From the NCBI GenBank assembly GCA_963841855.1, contig CAWJEJ010000001.1:682001-746000 (forward strand): a stretch of 64,000 nt of DNA, written 5' to 3'. Positions within the stretch are counted from its first letter, which is position 1, and every line of letters starts with the position of its first letter. A program made the position numbers and the translations under genes. Below, in pieces: positions 61,811 to 64,000 of this stretch. The DNA is from CAXBBB01 sp963841855 (GTDB taxonomy: Bacteria > Bacteroidota > Rhodothermia > Rhodothermales > BA12). Below the pieces are notes generated by a model. It saw nothing but the letters and a program-made list of their open reading frames with translations. It was not told the DNA's origin and did no database searches.

Positions 61811-64000
61811 TCAGAAGATGTACTTCACGCCCAACTGCATCCGCCAGCGCGATCCGAAATCGGCCTTCTGCACCAGGCGGTCGGCCGAGGCGACGCGGTC
61901 GAGGCGGGCGCGGCCGTCGGTCGTGTAGCCGCGGAAGCGCGCCAGTTCGACGTTGCCGTCGATGAACTCGACCTCTCCGGCATCAAGCCCGAGCAGGCTC
62001 AGCACGTTCTCGACATCCCAGCTGACCTCGAAGCGCTGACCGGCAACGGTGCGGACTTCCTGGCGCAGGCTGAAGTCGAGGAAGTTCTGCCACGGACCGC
62101 GATCGGTGTTGCGCTCGAAGATGCCGCCCTGCGCGTCCTGCAGCGCGTCGCGCGAGCCGATCAGGCTCTGGAGCGCCTCCCAATCGGCGTCGGTCATCTC
62201 GACTTGGTCGCGGCTGGCTGGAATGAACGCCAGGTCGCCGCGGTCGAAGCCGTCGCCGTTGGCGTCGCTGCGGGCGTAGATGTAGCTGACCGGATTGCCA
62301 CTGCGTCCGTCGTAGAGCAGCGTGCCCGTCGTGGCGAAGCGGTCGGCGTAGGCGAGGCGGTAGCTGGCCGTGGCGAGTAGGCGGTGCTTGAGTTCGAAGT
62401 TGCTCGTCGCAAGCGGCGGGTCGTTCACGTCCAGCCCGACCGCCAGGTCGCGCACGTTGCTCCGGGCCTGGCTGCTCGTGACCGAGTTGATGTCCTTGGC
62501 CGTCGAGTTGGTGTACGACAGGCTGAAGAAGGCATCCGGCAGGAAACCCTGGTTGATCTTCTTCTGCAGCTGAACCGTCGCGTTGGTCGTGTAGCCCTCG
62601 TCCGTGTTCGTGAGCAGGATCACGCTCTGATAGTCGTCCGAGATAGTGGCACGCCGCTGGCGGCTGCGCCCGTCGACCGTGGTGGGGTCGAGCGCGAACG
62701 GCTGCCGGTTGAGTTCTTTCCACTGCATCGCGTCGATGACCTTGGTGTAGATCACTTCGGCCGTCGCGACGAGACCGCCGCCTAGCGACTGATCGAGCGC
62801 GAAGTTGGTGCGGAAGTTCGTCGGGTTCTTGAAGTCCGGGTCGGTCAGGTTAATCTCGGCCGAGCCTTCGCTCAGACCGAAGTCACGGGCCGTGTACTGG
62901 TTGTCCGGGTCGAAGCGAAAGCCGCCTGCGTTAGCGATGGCCGACTCGCTGCGCACGCTGACACCTCCCAGCAGGGATCCGTCGTTGGAGAACGAGTTCG
63001 AGATCCAGACGCTAGGGAAGCGCCCCGCGAACACGCCCGCACCGCCGCGCACCTGGGTGTTGCGCTCGGGGTCGATGGCGTAGTTGAAGCCGAAGCGGGG
63101 CGAGACGATCACGTTGCCGCCGGGCGTCTCGCTGTTGTCGAAGCCGAAAATGTCTTCGAACGAGCGTCCTGGTACTGCCTCAATTTGAGTAGGAGTAAGA
63201 CCTGCATCACGAAGCACAACCAAATCAGACTGTGACAGTCCATTACCGGCTTTGCTCGGGCTGTCCGGGTAAAACGGAATGTCGAGTCGCAGGCCCAGGT
63301 TGACCGTCAACTGGTTGTTGACCTTCCACTCATCCTGGGCGTAGAAGCCGACGAGCCAGTTGCTGAACTCGGCCAGCGGGCGGTCTTCGCCTTCGATCGC
63401 CGAGTAGTTGCGCTCGTAGCTGCTGGGCGTTCCAGCGCGGAAATCGGCGACGCTGTCGAAGCTGTAATAGCCGTAGAAGTTGCGGATGAACAGGTTGGCG
63501 AAGCTCTGGTACGTGTTCTGCGTGCCCAGCGTGATCACGTGGTCTCCGGCAAAGATGTTGAAGTTGTTGGTCAGCTCAAAAACGTCGGCGTCGATGTTGT
63601 TGGCGCCCCTGAACTGGTCCGGCCCCAGGCTGACGCGTCCGCCGCTGCTGGTGTCGCCCGGCGCGATGATGTCGCCATCGCCGACGCCGTTGATGTCGAC
63701 CGACGGGAACGGCGCGAACTGGAGCGTCGAAGGCTGGCGGTTGGTCTGCAGGCTGGCGCGGAACTGGTTGGCGTAGCGCGCGCCAAACAGCGAGTTGAGT
63801 TCGAAGACCGTGCTCGTGTTCGTGTTTTCGCGCTTGTAGTAGCGGTCCTCGAGCTGGAAGCTGTTGGTGCGGTCGCGGAAGATGCCGTCGTCCAACTGGC
63901 CTTTGACGTAGTTGAAGCGCAGCGTGGCGTTGTTCGACGGATTGACGTTGTAGTCGACGCGGGCGAACAGCTTGTTGGAGACCGTCTGCTGGTCGAACTG
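61811..64000 (-). CDS. TonB-dependent outer-membrane receptor (Oar-like), C-terminal 730 residues
   Basis: The frame is open to the last base, so the gene continues past the window and its N-terminal plug is missing. The visible part is a beta-barrel with typical strands and turns: VSNKLFARVDYNVNPSNNAT, FYAQDEWKVNNQLTVNLGLR, NVIVSPRFGFNYAIDPERNT and QVRGGAGVFAGRFPSVW. It ends with FGSRWRMQLGVKYIF, with aromatic terminus for BAM recognition. These Oar/OmpA-like receptors are large and usually carry an N-terminal carboxypeptidase-like domain. An ~85 bp patch (63169-63252) uses AT-rich codons unlike the rest. Substrate unknown. Confidence 0.93.
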   Translation of the reverse strand, partial: QFDQQTVSNKLFARVDYNVNPSNNATLRFNYVKGQLDDGIFRDRTNSFQLEDRYYKRENTNTSTVFELNSLFGARYANQFRASLQTNRQPSTLQFAPFPSVDINGVGDGDIIAPGDTSSGGRVSLGPDQFRGANNIDADVFELTNNFNIFAGDHVITLGTQNTYQSFANLFIRNFYGYYSFDSVADFRAGTPSSYERNYSAIEGEDRPLAEFSNWLVGFYAQDEWKVNNQLTVNLGLRLDIPFYPDSPSKAGNGLSQSDLVVLRDAGLTPTQIEAVPGRSFEDIFGFDNSETPGGNVIVSPRFGFNYAIDPERNTQVRGGAGVFAGRFPSVWISNSFSNDGSLLGGVSVRSESAIANAGGFRFDPDNQYTARDFGLSEGSAEINLTDPDFKNPTNFRTNFALDQSLGGGLVATAEVIYTKVIDAMQWKELNRQPFALDPTTVDGRSRQRRATISDDYQSVILLTNTDEGYTTNATVQLQKKINQGFLPDAFFSLSYTNSTAKDINSVTSSQARSNVRDLAVGLDVNDPPLATSNFELKHRLLATASYRLAYADRFATTGTLLYDGRSGNPVSYIYARSDANGDGFDRGDLAFIPASRDQVEMTDADWEALQSLIGSRDALQDAQGGIFERNTDRGPWQNFLDFSLRQEVRTVAGQRFEVSWDVENVLSLLGLDAGEVEFIDGNVELARFRGYTTDGRARLDRVASADRLVQKADFGSRWRMQLGVKYIF

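Overview
The window is GC-rich and densely coded. It most likely comes from a member of the Rhodothermota/Bacteroidota, order Rhodothermales or a near relative (inference). The signs are a type IX secretion sorting domain on a secreted protein, an Oar-like TonB-dependent receptor, many SPII lipoproteins, a SufBCD set, DUF1684/DUF192/DUF2339 proteins, and short dispersed intergenic repeats of a kind I associate with that group. No tRNA, rRNA, CRISPR array or insertion sequence was seen.

Layout. 0-9.5 kb: end of an M32 carboxypeptidase, a class II DAHP synthase, a frameshifted NagZ-like GH3 enzyme, two OmpR-type regulators, a frameshifted lipoprotein, ZapE-like ATPase, MnmA and RidA. 9.5-15.6 kb (minus strand): T9SS-sorted protein, cell-wall amidase, DUF1684 lipoprotein, then a small AT-richer island (HicBA, HNH nuclease) and an ECF sigma/anti-sigma-like set. 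15.9-20.0 kb: haem uptake operon hmuTUV-hmuS with a candidate operator and a terminator. 20.2-28.9 kb: a tight eight-gene plus-strand operon, described below. 28.8-36.2 kb: membrane protein, TpiA, a thioredoxin-fold lipoprotein without its cysteines, DUF192, SprT-like protease and a YbbA/YbbP-like ABC exporter. 36.8-41.4 kb: large hybrid kinase, CheY-like regulator and a STAS-like protein. 41.4-47.9 kb: pentapeptide-repeat/channel-like protein, RlpA, NadC and UvrA. 47.9-49.6 kb: an atypical FtsZ paralogue with a small coiled-coil partner in visibly AT-richer DNA. 49.7-54.2 kb: SufBCD and a divergent A-type carrier. 54-64 kb: DUF3999/DUF2339 pair, small lipoproteins, MOSC, DinB and the C-terminal part of a TonB-dependent receptor.

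Two regions stand out. (1) 20236-28873 encodes myo-inositol-1-phosphate synthase, an HD-like protein of unknown family, a Gfo/Idh/MocA oxidoreductase, a zinc-ribbon/metallo-beta-lactamase-fold protein, a YcaO enzyme, a TIM-barrel isomerase, a GT4 glycosyltransferase and a PIG-L deacetylase. The inositol synthase + GT4 + PIG-L combination is the logic of mycothiol assembly, but the other enzymes do not fit that pathway. This looks like an undescribed inositol-derived (pseudo)glycoside pathway. (2) 47944-49644 encodes an FtsZ-like GTPase with an altered catalytic T7 loop and an unusual C-terminal module, abutting a coiled-coil partner gene.

Quality caution: many genes contain single-base frameshifts. 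They are most dense at 21.3-28.8 kb but also hit sufB, hicA, nagZ and a MOSC gene. I saw no in-frame stops apart from those created by the shifts. Sequence error is therefore the likelier cause, although decay of the operon cannot be excluded.
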